DNA of 64,000 bases from Oscillospiraceae bacterium (GTDB taxonomy: Bacteria > Bacillota > Clostridia > Oscillospirales > Oscillospiraceae): contig JAFUFT010000049.1 in NCBI GenBank assembly GCA_017469795.1, positions 1-64,000 of the forward strand, read 5' to 3'. The translations under genes and the position numbers were made by a program. The notes below the pieces were generated by a model. The model did not search any database. It saw only the letters and a list, made by a program, of their open reading frames with translations, and had not been told where the DNA came from. This document shows, in pieces, positions 44,543 to 52,780 of this stretch. Numbering within the stretch: the first letter of the stretch is position 1; every line of letters begins with the position of its first letter.

Positions 44543-44571
44543 ATTGTATCATACTTTCCGGGCAATGTCCA
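44543..44571 (-). promoter_or_regulatory. Promoter of the tagA operon
   Basis: TGGACA (44571-44566) and TACAAT (44548-44543) on the minus strand are 17 bases apart. Confidence 0.7.
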
Positions 44572-44600
44572 CGAAAAAATCCCGGGGCGCCGGGCGAAAA

Positions 44601-44633
44601 GAGGCTGCCGCAAACCCCGTTTGCGGCAGCCTC
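44601..44633 (-). terminator. Terminator of the lysine importer operon
   Basis: GAGGCTGCCGCAAAC, loop CCC and exact complement form a 15-bp stem. TTTT follows on the minus strand. Confidence 0.9.
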
Positions 44634-44644
44634 TGAAATTTGGT

Positions 44645-45385
44645 TCAGCCGTTGAGGAACCGGCTCAGGAATTCCTGGGTCCGGACCTGCTGCGGATGCT
44701 CGAATACCGCCTCGGGTGTACCCTCCTCGCAGATCACACCCTCGGACATGAACACCACGTGGTTGCTCACGTCCCGGGCAAAGGCCATCTCGTGGGTCAC
44801 CACGATCATGGTCATGCCCTCCCGGGCCAGATCCCGCATGACCGAAAGGACTTCGCCCACCATCTCCGGGTCCAGGGCGGAGGTCGGCTCGTCGAAGAGC
44901 AGCAGCTCCGGTTCCATAGCCAGGGCCCGGGCGATGGCCACCCGCTGCTTTTGGCCGCCGGAGAGCTGCCGGGGCCGGGCGTTGATATAGGGCGCCATGC
45001 CCACCTTTTCCAGGTACTTCATGGCATTCTCTCTGGCCTCCTCCTTGTTCTTCCGGAGGACTTTGGTCTGGCCCACCATGCAGTTTTCCAGCACGGTCAT
45101 GTTGTCAAAGAGGTTGAAGGACTGGAACACCATACCCACCTTAGTCCGGTAGGCGGATGCCTTCACGCCCTTGCCGGTGACCGATCTGTCGTGGAAGAGG
45201 ATCTCGCCGCTGGTGGGCGTCTCCAGCAGATTGATACAGCGGAGCAGGGTGGACTTTCCGGAGCCGGAGGCCCCGATGATGGTGGTCACATCGCCCTGAG
45301 ACACGGTGAAATCGATGTCCCGAAGCACCACGTTGGCGCCAAAGGACTTGGACAGGTGGTTCACCTGCAGGATCTTCTCTCCCAT
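44645..45385 (-). CDS. Lysine ABC importer, ATP-binding protein
   Basis: A 246-residue PAAT-family ATPase: Walker [10 protein letters not shown], signature LSGGQKQR, Walker [17 protein letters not shown]-loop [12 protein letters not shown] 45385 ([16 protein letters not shown]) gives the family length; the earlier in-frame start lies inside the permease gene. It ends 12 bases from the terminator. The riboswitch on the operon leader points to lysine as substrate. It is about as long as its arginine-side relative at 2.2 kb, and very similar in motifs. Confidence 0.93.
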   Translation of the reverse strand: MGEKILQVNHLSKSFGANVVLRDIDFTVSQGDVTTIIGASGSGKSTLLRCINLLETPTSGEILFHDRSVTGKGVKASAYRTKVGMVFQSFNLFDNMTVLENCMVGQTKVLRKNKEEARENAMKYLEKVGMAPYINARPRQLSGGQKQRVAIARALAMEPELLLFDEPTSALDPEMVGEVLSVMRDLAREGMTMIVVTHEMAFARDVSNHVVFMSEGVICEEGTPEAVFEHPQQVRTQEFLSRFLNG

Positions 45386-45386
45386 C

Positions 45387-46229
45387 TCAGCGGTCCCCTC
45401 CTTCCGTGTACTCCAGATTCCGCTCATCGAAGTTGCTGCCCTTGCCGGGGTGGTTCATCATGCCGGAGGTGGTGGCCAGCTGGTCGCTTGTGGCCAGGGC
45501 GTAGCTGTCGTCCCCGTCCAGCTTCTTCTCCCACCGCCGCAGCAGGAACGAGGCGATCAGCGTCATGCACAGATAGCCCGCCATCTCGATGGTGGCCGAC
45601 GGGAAATAGAGATAGGTGGCTCCCACAGCGCCCCGGTGGGCGGCGAAGAAGTCCGTGAAGGAGATGATGAACATGACAGAGGTATCCTTCACGTTGATGA
45701 TGAAGTTGTTGCCGATCTGGGGCATGATGTTCCTGAGGGCCTGGGGCAGGATCACATGGAGCATGGTCTGGAAATGGTTCATGCCGATGGCCTTGGCCCC
45801 TTCGGTCTGGCCCGGATCGATGGACAGGATGCCGCCCCGTACTGTCTCGGCCATATAGGCGCCGGTGTTGATGGAAACCACCAGAATGGCCGCCAGCCAG
45901 ACATTCTTGAACTGCATGGCGCCGCCTGTGAAATAGGGCAGTCCGTAGTAGACGAACACCGCCTGCAGCACCATGGGGGTTCCGCGGAACACCTCCACAT
46001 AGACCCGGACGATCACCCGGATCAGGGCCAGGATGAACCGCTTGATCGGGTTGTCGGTCTTGGCGTGGGGAATGGTGTTGAGTACGCCGCAGATAAAGCC
46101 GATGATACATCCGATGATCGTGGCCACCAGGGCCAGTACCAGCGTATTGCGGACGCCGCTGAGATAGGAGCTGGCGTAGCGGCTCCAGAGCTTGGCAATA
46201 TCCGCGCCAAGCTGCGCGATCTGATTCAC
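45387..46229 (-). CDS. Lysine ABC importer, permease
   Basis: A 280-residue PAAT permease with about five membrane segments. The EAA loop reads [20 protein letters not shown]. It has a C-terminal tail of about 45 charged residues ([19 protein letters not shown]) beyond the usual end, which homologues of 220-240 residues lack. GTG 46229 is the start, with GAGAGGAGAG upstream. It ends 1 base before the ATPase gene begins. Confidence 0.9.
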   Translation of the reverse strand: MNQIAQLGADIAKLWSRYASSYLSGVRNTLVLALVATIIGCIIGFICGVLNTIPHAKTDNPIKRFILALIRVIVRVYVEVFRGTPMVLQAVFVYYGLPYFTGGAMQFKNVWLAAILVVSINTGAYMAETVRGGILSIDPGQTEGAKAIGMNHFQTMLHVILPQALRNIMPQIGNNFIINVKDTSVMFIISFTDFFAAHRGAVGATYLYFPSATIEMAGYLCMTLIASFLLRRWEKKLDGDDSYALATSDQLATTSGMMNHPGKGSNFDERNLEYTEGGDR

Positions 46230-46271
46230 GACAGACTCTCCTCTCTTTTCATTCTTCCCGAACAGGGACTA

Positions 46272-46297
46272 AGGCGAGAGGATTCCTCCTCTCGCCT
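46272..46297. terminator. Attenuator hairpin between binding protein and permease
   Basis: AGGCGAGAGGA, loop TTCC and exact complement form an 11-bp stem between the lysine-binding and permease genes. The first importer operon carries a similar hairpin at the same place. Confidence 0.65.
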
Positions 46298-46318
46298 GGC
46301 CCTATGGATTTTTGTCTC

Positions 46319-47248
46319 TTATTCGCCCACAGGCTGGATCTTGATGGCCTCGGCCATGAGGCTGTTGAAGTCGTCGGCGGTCATCTTGGACAGCACGGCG
46401 TTCAGAGCCTCCACCAGAGCAGTGTTGCCCTTCTGGACAGAGATGCCGATGTTGACGTTCTCGGCCCGCTCCTCCTCGGAGAACTGGAAGTCGCCGTCGG
46501 TGCCGGAGAAGTCCAGGATCTTCAGGTCGGGATAGGCCGCCACAGCGCCCTGGGCGGTGGGCATGTCGGTGCAGACGAAGTCCACCTGGCCGCTCTCCAG
46601 AGCCATGAGCATGGCGGGCGCGGTCTCCGCAGCGGGCTGGATGTTGGCGCCCTCGATCTGAGGCAGGCAGGTATCATACCAGATGGTGGCCAGCTGGGCA
46701 GTGCAGGAGCCGCCGGACAGATCGGCGATGGCCTTGGCTTCGGCGTAGGGGCTGTCAGCCTTGGTCAGGCACACGATGGTGGCGTAGAAGTAGGGGCCCG
46801 CAAAATCCACCTGCTCAGCGCGCTCAGCGGTCATGGACTGGCCGGCGATGGCCGCATCGATGGTGCCGGTCTGAACCGAGGGAACCAGGGAATCCCAGTC
46901 AGAACGGATGACCTCCAGCTCCCAGCCGTTGGCCTCGCAGAGCTTCTTGGCGATCATGATGTCGTAGCCGTTGGCAAAGTCGCTGGAATCCTTGATGGGC
47001 ACGGCGCCGTTGGCGTCGTCGGTCTGGGTCCAGTTGTAGGGCGCGTAGGCGCACTCCATGGCGATGGTGAACACGCCGTCCTCCAGACCGGGGATCGCGG
47101 CGCTCTCCTCCGCGGCGGAAGCAGGCGCTTCGGCGGAAGCGGCGGAAGCGGCCTCCTCTGCGGCAGGTGCGGAAGCCTCACCGGCGCCGCAGGCTGCCAT
47201 CGCCAGAAGCATGGCCGCGGCCAGCATCAGGGCAAACAATCTTTTCAT
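46319..47248 (-). CDS. Lysine ABC importer, solute-binding lipoprotein
   Basis: A 309-residue lipoprotein. The signal KRLFALMLAAAMLLAMAAC ends in a lipobox; an Ala/Glu linker leads to a type-2 binding fold (FTIAMECAYAPYNWTQ, VQTGTIDAAIAGQSMTAERA, LESGQVDFVCTDMPTAQGA). GGAGG lies before the ATG. The lysine riboswitch in its leader, with terminator, sets expression by lysine level. First gene of the importer operon. Confidence 0.92.
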   Translation of the reverse strand: MKRLFALMLAAAMLLAMAACGAGEASAPAAEEAASAASAEAPASAAEESAAIPGLEDGVFTIAMECAYAPYNWTQTDDANGAVPIKDSSDFANGYDIMIAKKLCEANGWELEVIRSDWDSLVPSVQTGTIDAAIAGQSMTAERAEQVDFAGPYFYATIVCLTKADSPYAEAKAIADLSGGSCTAQLATIWYDTCLPQIEGANIQPAAETAPAMLMALESGQVDFVCTDMPTAQGAVAAYPDLKILDFSGTDGDFQFSEEERAENVNIGISVQKGNTALVEALNAVLSKMTADDFNSLMAEAIKIQPVGE

Positions 47249-47274
47249 GTTGATATTCCTCCAATTATGAATTT

Positions 47275-47503
47275 TAAAAATAAAAGTCAGTCATGGGCGA
47301 GGCCATGGCTGACGATACGACTGCAGGTATCCGTGCCAATAGCGCTCCACATTCCGTGGCAGTCCGCCGGATCTTCTCCGACGGCCCAGGCAACCGCGTT
47401 TTCAGGCATTTCGCGGCCCTTCGGCGAATTTCCCTTTCCCCCACGGGATGCCTGTCCCGGACCAGGGGTACTGATGATCTCCGCGCCTCAATCAGCTTAA
47501 TTT
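47275..47503 (-). promoter_or_regulatory. Lysine riboswitch with transcription terminator
   Basis: The minus-strand leader has the L-box core: TTGAGGCGCGGAGATCAT then CAGTA, GGGGGAAAGGGAAATTCGCC then GAAG, GGACTGCC, and GGAATGTGGAGCGCTATT. P1 can pair GCTGAT (47496-47491) with ATTGGC (47340-47335). Downstream, GTCAGCCATGG and CCATGACTGAC (47313-47286) form a stem followed by TTTTATTTTT. When lysine binds, transcription should stop here, so the importer is on only when lysine is short. Confidence 0.93.
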
Positions 47504-47509
47504 GCAAGT

Positions 47510-47539
47510 ATCTTATCACGTTCTTGCACAGCCTGTCAA
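47510..47539 (-). promoter_or_regulatory. Promoter of the lysine riboswitch transcript
   Basis: TTGACA (47539-47534) and TAAGAT (47515-47510) on the minus strand are 18 bases apart, placing the RNA start near 47503, just before the riboswitch P1 stem. The DNA from 47540 to 47660 holds no further feature that I can support. Confidence 0.75.
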
Positions 47540-47660
47540 GGCATCCCCGGATTTTTGTGAAAAGGCCACAGAAAACCCGGCGGGATCCCCTGCTTTCCCG
47601 CCAAATCGCACATCGGCAAAAGATGTGCCCGGAAGCCCTGCTCCCGGACACATCCGTTCT

Positions 47661-48512
47661 CTATTTTCGCCGGGCTCCGTCCCCGGTGCGGGACCGCTCC
47701 CGGACCGAGTCCCCGCCGCAGCCGCAGCCGTCCCGGTCGCCGCACAGCGCGGTCTCTTCGTCCACCGGGAAAAAGGCGCTGACGGGAAACTGCATTCTGG
47801 CAAAGGCCTCGCATGGATCCTCCGGGCAGCCGCAGTCCCCGGAAAGACACGCCTTCTCCGGCATGCAGTAGTCGTAGCTGGGCATCAGAAGCTGGGTCTG
47901 CCGCTCCAGCCGCATGAGGCTGAACTGGCCCAGCGTCACCTGAAGCTGGCTCTCCATGCCTTCCAGCACCAGGCTGTCATCGAAGGCAGCGGCTACCGCT
48001 TCCGGCAGCTCTCCCACCGCAATCGCCTGGGGCTGGCCAGGCTCGATCTCCGCGATCCCGGCGGATAGCACCATGGGATCCACCGCCTCCACCACGCCGA
48101 CGGGCTGCTGCATCGCGGGGGTGCCGTCGCTGGTAAACGTCCCGGCGGTCCCCGCGCCGCCGTAAAGCATAGCCTGCTTGCAGGTGGTGGCCAGCCCGTA
48201 GATGGTCACCGGACGGACTCCGCAGGTCACCGCGTCGGCGATGACCCGGTAGAAAAACTGGCAGCTGACACAGTAGTAGCCCTCCTGATACGGAAGGGGC
48301 TCCACCTCCACTTCGGCGAGGAGCAGCTCCGCAGACCGGGCCTTGACGGATGTAGCGTTTTCCAGTGCCTGCTGGCTGTCCGCGGTGAGAAATACCGGTA
48401 CGTTCTCCGAGCAGTCCTGATCCCGGCAGGCGTCCATGATCTTCCGCACATTGACGCAGACCGCCTCCCGCACATTGGTAAAATCGGAAACTGTATTCAT
48501 GCAATCAGACAT
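47661..48512 (-). CDS. Cys-rich conserved clostridial protein, unknown function
   Basis: 283 residues with no named domain. The N-terminal AVCVNVRKIMDACRDQDCSE is a pattern I know from a family of Clostridia proteins of unknown role, often considered sporulation or envelope linked. The middle is rich in beta residues. The C-terminal part has Cys clusters (CLSGDCGCPEDPCE and CGDRDGCGCGG) and a basic end. ATG 48512 has AGGAGG upstream. It stands alone, just upstream on the minus strand of the lysine promoter. A cell-surface or spore-coat role is only a guess. Confidence 0.65.
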   Translation of the reverse strand: MSDCMNTVSDFTNVREAVCVNVRKIMDACRDQDCSENVPVFLTADSQQALENATSVKARSAELLLAEVEVEPLPYQEGYYCVSCQFFYRVIADAVTCGVRPVTIYGLATTCKQAMLYGGAGTAGTFTSDGTPAMQQPVGVVEAVDPMVLSAGIAEIEPGQPQAIAVGELPEAVAAAFDDSLVLEGMESQLQVTLGQFSLMRLERQTQLLMPSYDYCMPEKACLSGDCGCPEDPCEAFARMQFPVSAFFPVDEETALCGDRDGCGCGGDSVRERSRTGDGARRK

Positions 48513-48613
48513 TCTGGTTCCTCCTGTCGCGCATATCGTGGATGGCATCCACTGCATTCTATGCGCCGGGAGAAAACAGGTTCCGTTTTCGGCAAATATT
48601 TCCCCGGCCGGAG

Positions 48614-48646
48614 AAAAAAAGGACCGGCGCCCTGCCGGTCCTTTTT
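48614..48646 (-). terminator. Terminator of tagD
   Basis: GGACCGGC and GCCGGTCC (48621-48628, 48634-48641) flanked by seven A on the left and five T on the right, so it also works on the plus strand. It touches the tagD stop codon. Confidence 0.88.
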
Positions 48647-49046
48647 ATTTCTCGGACTTGTTGAGATCCGACTTGATCTGCGTGGAGCTGATCTCCGGCG
48701 TCCGGGCCAGGTAGACCACCTCTACGCCCTCGTCCTTCAGAAAATCGAATTTCCCCCGCCAGTCGTCACCCATCACAAAGGTATCAATGTGGTATTCGTG
48801 CATATCCGTTTTCTTCTGTTCCCAGTTCTCCTCCGGTATCACCAGGTCCACATAGCGGATCGCCTCCACCAGAGACTTGCGCTGCTCATAGGTGAAGTAG
48901 CACTTCTTGTGTTTCTCATTCCAGTTGAATTCATCCGTGGACAATGCCACGATCAGATAGTCCCCCAGGGCCTTGGCCCGCCGGAACAGATTGATATGTC
49001 CGTAATGGAGCAGATCAAAGGTCCCATAGGTAATCACTCGTCTCAT
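48645..49046 (-). CDS. tagD: Glycerol-3-phosphate cytidylyltransferase-like
   Basis: 133 residues. The nucleotidyltransferase motif HYGH is in TYGTFDLLHYGHINLFRRA, followed by FVMGDDWRGKFDFL and the RTPEISSTQIK motif. It makes CDP-glycerol for wall teichoic acid. The length matches TagD. It stands alone between terminator and divergent lipid-enzyme operon. tagA is at 43.8 kb. Confidence 0.92.
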   Translation of the reverse strand: MRRVITYGTFDLLHYGHINLFRRAKALGDYLIVALSTDEFNWNEKHKKCYFTYEQRKSLVEAIRYVDLVIPEENWEQKKTDMHEYHIDTFVMGDDWRGKFDFLKDEGVEVVYLARTPEISSTQIKSDLNKSEK

Positions 49047-49124
49047 GCCGCCATTCCTTTCTGCGCGTTTCCTCTACTGTACACGATACCGCACCGGATG
49101 TCAAAGCGTTTTTCGCCGTTTTCA

Positions 49125-49153
49125 TTGCGGAATCCCGGGAAATGTGGTATAGT
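49125..49153 (+). promoter_or_regulatory. Promoter of the three-gene lipid-enzyme-like operon
   Basis: TTGCGG (49125-49130) and TATAGT (49148-49153) are 17 bases apart. A small repeat (GGCCTTTCGTGCC-like, about 49170-49190) lies before the ribosome site. Confidence 0.6.
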
Positions 49154-49218
49154 AACGCTATTCTATGGAATCCCGGCCTTTCGTGCCGGGATCCTTCACC
49201 GTAAAGGAGATGCTTTCT

Positions 49219-50085
49219 ATGGCAAGAAAATGGGGAGACCGGCGGGATGGAACCCTGCTCCGGAATATTGACTCCATGCATTACATCATGCCCCTGATGT
49301 ATCCCAACCGCTGCGACAACGAGGCCTTTGTCTCGGAACAGATCGACCTGACCGCAGCTAACGCCTATCTCGCGCGGAAAAATGCGGATGGCCCGGAATA
49401 CCGATACAATCTGTTCCAGCTCATCGTCACCGCCATTCTGAAAACCATCACCTTGCGGCCGAAAATGAACTACTTTGTGGCAAATTATAATATGTACGAA
49501 CGCAACGAGGTCTCCGCCGCCTTCACCATCAAGAAGATCTTCGCGGACAACGGCGGCGAGGCGCTGGCCTTCCTCCACTCCAAGCCCACCGACACCATCG
49601 ACACCATCCACGACGAGATCTTCCGTCAGGTATCCTTCTGCCGGGGCGACGAGAACAAAGACCCCTCCACCGCCAGCATGGATGCCCTGCAGCGGCTGCC
49701 CCTGTTCCTGAAGAAATGGCTGGGCCGGTGCGCCCGGTTCCTGGACCGCCACGGCTGGATGCCCAAAAGCGTGGTGGCCACGGACCCCTACCAGTCCTCC
49801 TGCGTCATCGCCAATCTCGGCTCCATCAAGCTCCATTCCGGCTACCATCACCTGACCAACTGGGGCACCACCTCGGTCATGTGCATCATCGGGGAGAAGA
49901 AGCCCCGGCCCTTCTATGACGAAGCTGGGAATTTCGAGATGCGGGACAGCATCGACCTGGGCCTGACCATCGACGAGCGGGTGGCCGACGGATACTACTA
50001 CTCCAAGACCATCCGGCTGCTGCGGCACCTTCTGGAGCATCCGGAACTGCTGGAGACGCCGCTGTCGGAGCCGGTGGATTTCTGA
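49219..50085 (+). CDS. Chloramphenicol-acetyltransferase-fold (E2-like) protein
   Basis: 288 residues. It resembles the catalytic core of 2-oxoacid dehydrogenase E2 enzymes and CAT: an N-terminal strand pair, FQLIVTAILKTITLRPKMNY, and the C-terminal motif. That motif normally reads DHRxxDG with the catalytic His; here it is TIDERVADGYYYS, so the His is replaced by Glu while the DG stays. Acyl transfer by the usual route should not work. ATG 49219 has AAAGGAG at good spacing. It heads an operon with a PlsC-like and a PAP2-like protein, so an acyl-lipid role is likely. Confidence 0.78.
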   Translation: MARKWGDRRDGTLLRNIDSMHYIMPLMYPNRCDNEAFVSEQIDLTAANAYLARKNADGPEYRYNLFQLIVTAILKTITLRPKMNYFVANYNMYERNEVSAAFTIKKIFADNGGEALAFLHSKPTDTIDTIHDEIFRQVSFCRGDENKDPSTASMDALQRLPLFLKKWLGRCARFLDRHGWMPKSVVATDPYQSSCVIANLGSIKLHSGYHHLTNWGTTSVMCIIGEKKPRPFYDEAGNFEMRDSIDLGLTIDERVADGYYYSKTIRLLRHLLEHPELLETPLSEPVDF

Positions 50086-50086
50086 T

Positions 50087-50848
50087 ATGGCCCGCAGAAA
50101 AGACTATCCCCTGTTCCGGCTGATCAAATTTCTGGTCTGGGTGTTCTATCCAAAGACCACTGTGGAGGGCGCCGGGCATCTGCCGGAGGAGCCCGCCCTG
50201 ATCGTCGGCAACCACAGCCAGATGAACGGCCCCATCGCCTGTGAGCTGTATTTCCCCAGAAAGCGCTACACCTGGTGCATCGGGGAGATGATGCATCTGA
50301 AAGAGGTACCGGACTACGCCTTCCGGGACTTCTGGTCCCGGAAGCCACGGTCGGTCCGCTGGTTTTTCAGGCTTCTGTCCTATGTGATCGCGCCGCTGTC
50401 GGTGTGCGTGTTCAACAATGCCGACACCATCCCGGTCTATAAGGACGCCCGGCTCATCCGCACCTTCCGGACCACCATGGACACGCTCTCCGCGGGATCG
50501 GACGTGGTCATCTTCCCGGAGGAGGACGCCCCGTACAACCACATCCTCTGTCAATTCCAGGATAAATTCGTGGATACCGCCCGGTTCTATTACAAAAAGA
50601 CCGGTAAGGAGCTGTGCTTCGTGCCGCTCTATCTGGCCCCAGCCCTGCATAAAATGTTCCTGGGGGAGCCCGTCCGGTTCCGGCACGAAGCCCCCATCGA
50701 GGAAGAGCGGCAGCGGATCTGCACATATCTCGCGGAGGAGATCACCCGGATGGCCGAGGCCCTTCCCCGCCATCGCGTGGTCCCCTACAACAACATCCCC
50801 AAACGGGATTACCCCTACAGCAGGATCGAAGAGGTGAGTTCGAATTGA
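50087..50848 (+). CDS. PlsC-like lysophospholipid acyltransferase
   Basis: 253 residues. It has an N-terminal hydrophobic anchor (LIKFLVWVFYPKTTVEG) and the acyltransferase region ALIVGNHSQMNGPIACELYF; the normal NHxSxxD box keeps Asn-His but ends in Asn-Gly instead of Asp. Later VVIFPEEDAPYNHI stands where FPEGTR would be. So it is a diverged PlsC relative, probably on a different acceptor. It starts 2 bases after the E2-like gene. Confidence 0.75.
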   Translation: MARRKDYPLFRLIKFLVWVFYPKTTVEGAGHLPEEPALIVGNHSQMNGPIACELYFPRKRYTWCIGEMMHLKEVPDYAFRDFWSRKPRSVRWFFRLLSYVIAPLSVCVFNNADTIPVYKDARLIRTFRTTMDTLSAGSDVVIFPEEDAPYNHILCQFQDKFVDTARFYYKKTGKELCFVPLYLAPALHKMFLGEPVRFRHEAPIEEERQRICTYLAEEITRMAEALPRHRVVPYNNIPKRDYPYSRIEEVSSN

Positions 50849-51519
50849 AACGTCCCTTGGTCGACTACCGGGGATTCCGCCCGAACCGCATCCGGGAGCC
50901 GGAATACCGTCATCTGCTTCTGATCGTCGGCTGGATCGTCTATTTTATCTTCTTTTTCCTGACGGAAAACCTGATCCCCCTGGAGCGCTGCCATCTGGTT
51001 CACTGCCGGTTGGATGATCTGATCCCCTTCCGGGAGGAATTCGTGATCTTCTATTGCTTCTGGTATGTGCTTGTGTTCGGCTCCCTGCTGTATTACCTGC
51101 TGTTTGACGTGGAGCGGTTCTCCCGCCTGCAGGTCTATATCATCATCACGCAGGTCGTGGCCATGGCGGCGTATATCCTCTGGCCCAGCCGGCAGGATCT
51201 CCGGCCGGAAGTCTTCCCCCGGGAGAACTTCTTCACCTGGGTGCTGTCCCTCATCTATGCCTTTGACACACCCACGGGGGTCTGCCCCTCGCTGCACGTG
51301 GCCTACTCCATGGGCATTGCCTCCACCTGGCTGGGAGACCGCCGCGCCTCCCCGGCCTTCAAGGTCTTCGTCACCGCCTCCGCAGTGGTGATTTCCCTGT
51401 CCACCATGTTCGTCAAGCAGCACTCGGCGGTGGATGTGATCGCCGCCGTGGGCCTGGGGATCCTGACGGAGATCGCCGTCCGGTATCTGATGCCGAAGCT
51501 GCCCTTTCAGTCCGCATAA
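50845..51519 (+). CDS. PAP2-like phosphatase/phosphotransferase
   Basis: 224 residues with about six membrane segments. The PAP2 motifs are VCPSLHVAYSMG (the SGH motif, as SLH) and MFVKQHSAVDVIAA (the third motif with His and Asp). The spacing and the CPSLHVAY form match the inositol-phosphoryl-ceramide-synthase-like subgroup of PAP2. TTG 50845 overlaps the upstream stop (TTGA) and has GAGGTGA upstream. Together with the preceding two genes it suggests acyl and phosphate steps on a lipid. Confidence 0.78.
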   Translation: MKRPLVDYRGFRPNRIREPEYRHLLLIVGWIVYFIFFFLTENLIPLERCHLVHCRLDDLIPFREEFVIFYCFWYVLVFGSLLYYLLFDVERFSRLQVYIIITQVVAMAAYILWPSRQDLRPEVFPRENFFTWVLSLIYAFDTPTGVCPSLHVAYSMGIASTWLGDRRASPAFKVFVTASAVVISLSTMFVKQHSAVDVIAAVGLGILTEIAVRYLMPKLPFQSA

Positions 51520-51544
51520 AAAGCCGCCCGCCGGGCGGCTTTTT
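51518..51544. terminator. Bidirectional terminator
   Basis: AAAAAGCCGCCC, loop GCC, and complement ending TTTTT. Separates the lipid operon from the convergent hydrolase gene. Confidence 0.92.
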
Positions 51545-51548
51545 CGCG

Positions 51549-52373
51549 TTACAGACCGGGGATCTCCATTCCGCTGTGCAGCGGATGGAGCTTCGGGCCC
51601 ATGATCTTTTCCATAATCTCAAAGGCGGGGATTCCGGTGCAGTGGCCGGTGTAGAACTCCGTATCCATCTCCCCCAGTTCCCGGGCGGTATCCTCGATGT
51701 CCCGGATCTCCTCCGTCGTGTAGGCGCTCCCCTTCATGAAGTGGAAACCGCTGATGACCAGGTCCGGATCCCTGCCGTACACCGCCCGAAACCGGTCCAG
51801 GAAATTCAGGATCCCGTTGTGGGCGCAGCCGGAAAACAGCAGATATTTCCCGTTCTGCCGGACCACCAGCGCCTGCTCATGGTCGAAGCTGTCCTGCACC
51901 ATCCGGTCCCCCTCCCGGCGCATCAGCCGCAGGTTGCTCTTTGACCAGCAGCGCCGTCCGGTGATCCCCGAGAGAATGGAGACCTCCTCGTCCACCTCCA
52001 CACTGCCCTCCAGCAGATGGAGCCGGGGAAGATCCAGAATGGCCTTATCGATGCCGATATAGCGCGGCCCCTCCTGGTCCAGACCGTAGTAGTCCAGTCC
52101 GGCGGCCTTCTGCATATAGATTTCCGCGCCGGGGCAGGCCGCCGAAAAGGCCAGGATCCCGCCTGCGTGGTCATAGTGGCCGTGGCTCAGGAACAGCAGA
52201 TCCACCGCCCCCGGATCCACCCCTGTCAGGGCGGCGTTGTGCGCAAACGCGTCGCTGGCTCCGGTGTCCGCCAGGATCCGGTGCCGCTCCGTCTCCAGAT
52301 AGACGCTCAGTCCGTGCTCAAATCTGCATCCCGGCTTCCCGGGAGAATTCTCGATCAGGCAGACGATCCGCAT
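51549..52373 (-). CDS. Metallo-beta-lactamase-fold hydrolase
   Basis: 274 residues. The metal motif LFLSHGHYDHAGG is complete, and LLFSGCAHNGILNFLDR and FYTGHCTGIPAFEIM supply later His ligands. The fold and length match MBL proteins annotated as 7,8-dihydropterin-6-yl-methyl-aminobenzene-phosphate synthase-like, common in archaea and clostridia, with no settled reaction. ATG 52373 lies 12 bases after a NifX-like gene, and this pairing of MBL and NifX-like genes is common in anaerobes. Confidence 0.85.
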   Translation of the reverse strand: MRIVCLIENSPGKPGCRFEHGLSVYLETERHRILADTGASDAFAHNAALTGVDPGAVDLLFLSHGHYDHAGGILAFSAACPGAEIYMQKAAGLDYYGLDQEGPRYIGIDKAILDLPRLHLLEGSVEVDEEVSILSGITGRRCWSKSNLRLMRREGDRMVQDSFDHEQALVVRQNGKYLLFSGCAHNGILNFLDRFRAVYGRDPDLVISGFHFMKGSAYTTEEIRDIEDTARELGEMDTEFYTGHCTGIPAFEIMEKIMGPKLHPLHSGMEIPGL

Positions 52374-52385
52374 ACCTCCGCCTCC

Positions 52386-52745
52386 TCAGGGACAGCCGCG
52401 GCTGCCGCAGCCGTCCTCGTGGTGATGCTCGTGATGGCCGCAGGTGGCCACGGAGTTCTCCAGGAGCGTTCCGTCCAGCAGAGCCCGTACTGCCCCGTCC
52501 GCATCGCCGGAGGCCCCGGCGTTGGCCATGGCCATCTGGGCGCCGGGTCCGATGCCGCCGCAGATCAGGACATCCGCCTCCAGCGACCGGAGGAAGCCAC
52601 CCAGGGCGCTGTGTCCTGCGCCGTTTGTCTCCACCACCCGGCTGTCCCGGATCTCTCCCTCCTCCACGTCATAGACCTTGAACGCCGGCGACCGTCCGAA
52701 ATGCTGGAACACCTGACCGTTTTCGTAAGTCACTGCAATCTTCAT
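52386..52745 (-). CDS. NifB/NifX-like Fe-Mo cofactor-domain protein
   Basis: 119 residues. A dinitrogenase-iron-molybdenum-cofactor (NifX/NafY/YedF-like) domain (KIAVTYENGQVFQHFGRSPA, LEADVLICGGIGPGAQMAM) ends in the His/Cys tail ATCGHHEHHHEDGCGSRG, which could bind metal. Nothing else points to nitrogen fixation. It probably carries a metal or Fe-S cluster for the neighbouring hydrolase. Confidence 0.85.
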   Translation of the reverse strand: MKIAVTYENGQVFQHFGRSPAFKVYDVEEGEIRDSRVVETNGAGHSALGGFLRSLEADVLICGGIGPGAQMAMANAGASGDADGAVRALLDGTLLENSVATCGHHEHHHEDGCGSRGCP

Positions 52746-52780
52746 GCTGTATCATTCTTTCCGGAATCGATTCGATCTGA

